From: JBOGED01 sp050743625
Lineage (GTDB): Bacteria; Actinomycetota; Nitriliruptoria; Euzebyales; Egibacteraceae
Direction of reading: 5' to 3'
DNA length: 5,693 nt
Assembly (NCBI GenBank): GCA_050743625.1
Contig: JBOGED010000419.1
Location: 1-5,693, forward strand
Position 1 is the stretch's first letter; each line of letters starts with the position of its first letter. Both the position numbers and the translations under genes were made by a program. This document shows, one piece after another, positions 4,889 through 5,693 of the stretch. The notes beneath the pieces are model-generated. The model was not told the DNA's origin and ran no database searches. It saw nothing but the letters and a program-made list of their open reading frames with translations.

Positions 4889-5571
4889 ACGTCGAACACC
4901 GCCAGCCTCGGGTCTTGGTGGTGGACGACGAGCCGCAACTGGTGTCAGTGCTCTCATATGCCTTACAAAATGAGCACTTTGAGCCGATCCCCGCATACGA
5001 CGGCAGGCAGGCGCTGGAGGTCGTCCGCTCCCAGGATGTGGATCTCGCCCTCGTTGACCTGAACCTCCCCGACTGCGACGGAATCTCGCTCTGCAAGCAA
5101 CTTCGTACGTATGTGCCGGTCATTCTTGTGACCGCGAGGTCAGACCAAGCCGATAAGAACCGCGGGCTCGCGGCCGGCGCCGATGACTACATCACCAAGC
5201 CGTTCAGCGTCGAGGAGCTGACCTTGCGCGTTCGTGCGGTCCTCCGGCGGACGAAGGCGAGTCCCAGGGTCCTGAAGGTCGGATGCCTGACCGTCGACTC
5301 AAGCCTCCACGAAGCCGCCATCGAGGGCCAGCGGATCGACCTGACCCCACTCGAGTTCGACCTGCTTCGCCACCTTGCGACGAACAGGGACCGGGTCGTC
5401 TCCACCGCTGAGCTGGTCCGGGAGGTGTGGGGCGTCGCGCAACTGGCGGTGAGCGATCCCCTGGTCAAAAACGCCGTCTACCGGCTTCGACGGAAGCTCC
5501 CCTCCGCCCAGAGCGGTGGCGTCACCATCGCCAACGTCCGAGGCGTCGGCTACCGCTTGCTCGCCGAGTAA
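4885..5571 (+). CDS. OmpR/PhoB-family response regulator
   Basis: A 228-residue cytoplasmic transcription factor. The receiver domain (about 9-122) has the acidic pocket Asp14-Asp15, phospho-acceptor Asp58 in LVDLNLPDCDG, Thr83 in VILVTAR and Lys105 in DDYITKPF, so phosphorylation chemistry is intact. The C-terminal winged helix (about 130-226) has LTPLEFDLLRHLATNRDRVV, then STAELVREVWG, the recognition-helix region VKNAVYRLRRKL and the wing ending VRGVGYRLLAE. ATG at 4885 overlaps the kinase stop by four bases, so the pair is co-translated and His51 of the kinase is the expected phosphate donor. Members bind direct repeats as dimers. The 11-base repeat around the kinase start is a possible autoregulatory target, which is inference only. 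The gene ends with TAA at 5569-5571. Confidence 0.95.
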   Translation: MNVEHRQPRVLVVDDEPQLVSVLSYALQNEHFEPIPAYDGRQALEVVRSQDVDLALVDLNLPDCDGISLCKQLRTYVPVILVTARSDQADKNRGLAAGADDYITKPFSVEELTLRVRAVLRRTKASPRVLKVGCLTVDSSLHEAAIEGQRIDLTPLEFDLLRHLATNRDRVVSTAELVREVWGVAQLAVSDPLVKNAVYRLRRKLPSAQSGGVTIANVRGVGYRLLAE

Positions 5572-5616
5572 CCGTCGCCGCAGTACCCGAACTCCGACTT
5601 TGGGGAGCACTTCGCC

Positions 5617-5664
5617 GTACTGTGCAGAGTTATGCCGGAATACCGGTATAACTCTGCACAGTGC
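5617..5664. repeat. Long near-perfect inverted repeat (22-bp stem, 4-base loop)
   Basis: The left arm runs 5617-5638 and the right arm 5643-5664, around the loop AATA. Core arms read CTGTGCAGAGTTATGCCGG and CCGGTATAACTCTGCACAG. Only two pairs are not Watson-Crick (5634/5647 and 5618/5663), and both would be G-U in an RNA made from the plus strand. It starts 46 bases after the response-regulator stop, so it could end that operon's transcript, although no U-run follows (GGAAAAGG instead). The stem is longer than typical terminators, so a recombinase binding site or fused transposon ends is an alternative. Confidence 0.75.
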
Positions 5665-5693
5665 AGGAAAAGGCCGGCATCGGGGGTTAGCGC

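Noticed and set aside
4554..5123. Minus-strand frame of 189 codons across the kinase and response regulator
   Set aside because: Both plus-strand genes carry every catalytic motif, so this is a shadow.
1..5693. tRNA or rRNA genes, CRISPR arrays, intact insertion sequences
   Set aside because: I saw no cloverleaf-like segments, no regularly spaced repeats and no transposase or integrase coding sequence on either strand.

Overview
The window reads as chromosomal DNA of a high-GC actinobacterium. The reasons are the very GC-rich codon third positions, frequent GTG starts, 4-base start/stop overlaps, and a large SARP/AfsR-type regulator with winged-helix, BTAD and NTPase domains in order. I cannot name a genus.

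Left part (1-2894, all on the minus strand). An XdhC/CoxI-family molybdoenzyme maturation protein (2130-2894) is followed, with overlapping stop and start, by a MiaE-like diiron tRNA hydroxylase (1519-2136). Next comes a 105-base intergenic region, then the 5' part of a SARP/AfsR-like regulator (1413 running off the left edge). The intergenic region holds two palindromes with nearly the same sequence, at 1424-1443 and 1484-1507. Their centres are 62 bases apart, about six helical turns. They look like a paired operator for a dimeric repressor that is not encoded in the window.

Middle part (about 3039-3607, minus strand). This stretch has no intact normal-sized gene, but it carries coding-like sequence broken across frames. 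One piece is a roughly 120-residue hypothetical protein that appears to need one frameshift. Just upstream of it is a small 39-codon ORF, possibly the tail of a second frame-shifted gene. I read this as a small decayed operon of unknown function.

Right part (3794-5571, plus strand). A 78-residue cysteine-containing protein of zinc-ribbon type comes first. It is followed by a compact two-component system: a 261-residue histidine kinase with one N-terminal membrane segment and no extracellular sensor domain, overlapping by ATGA an OmpR/PhoB-type response regulator. The kinase GTG start lies exactly where a good -10/-35 pair would start transcription, so its mRNA may be leaderless. After the response regulator there is a very strong inverted repeat (5617-5664). 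It could be a terminator-like hairpin or a recombination/transposon end.

The left operon (molybdoenzyme maturation, tRNA modification, SARP regulator) and the right two-component system show no obvious functional link. The strand switch near 3.6-3.8 kb, with gene debris and somewhat lower GC to its right, suggests a junction between older chromosome and a more recently rearranged or acquired segment.
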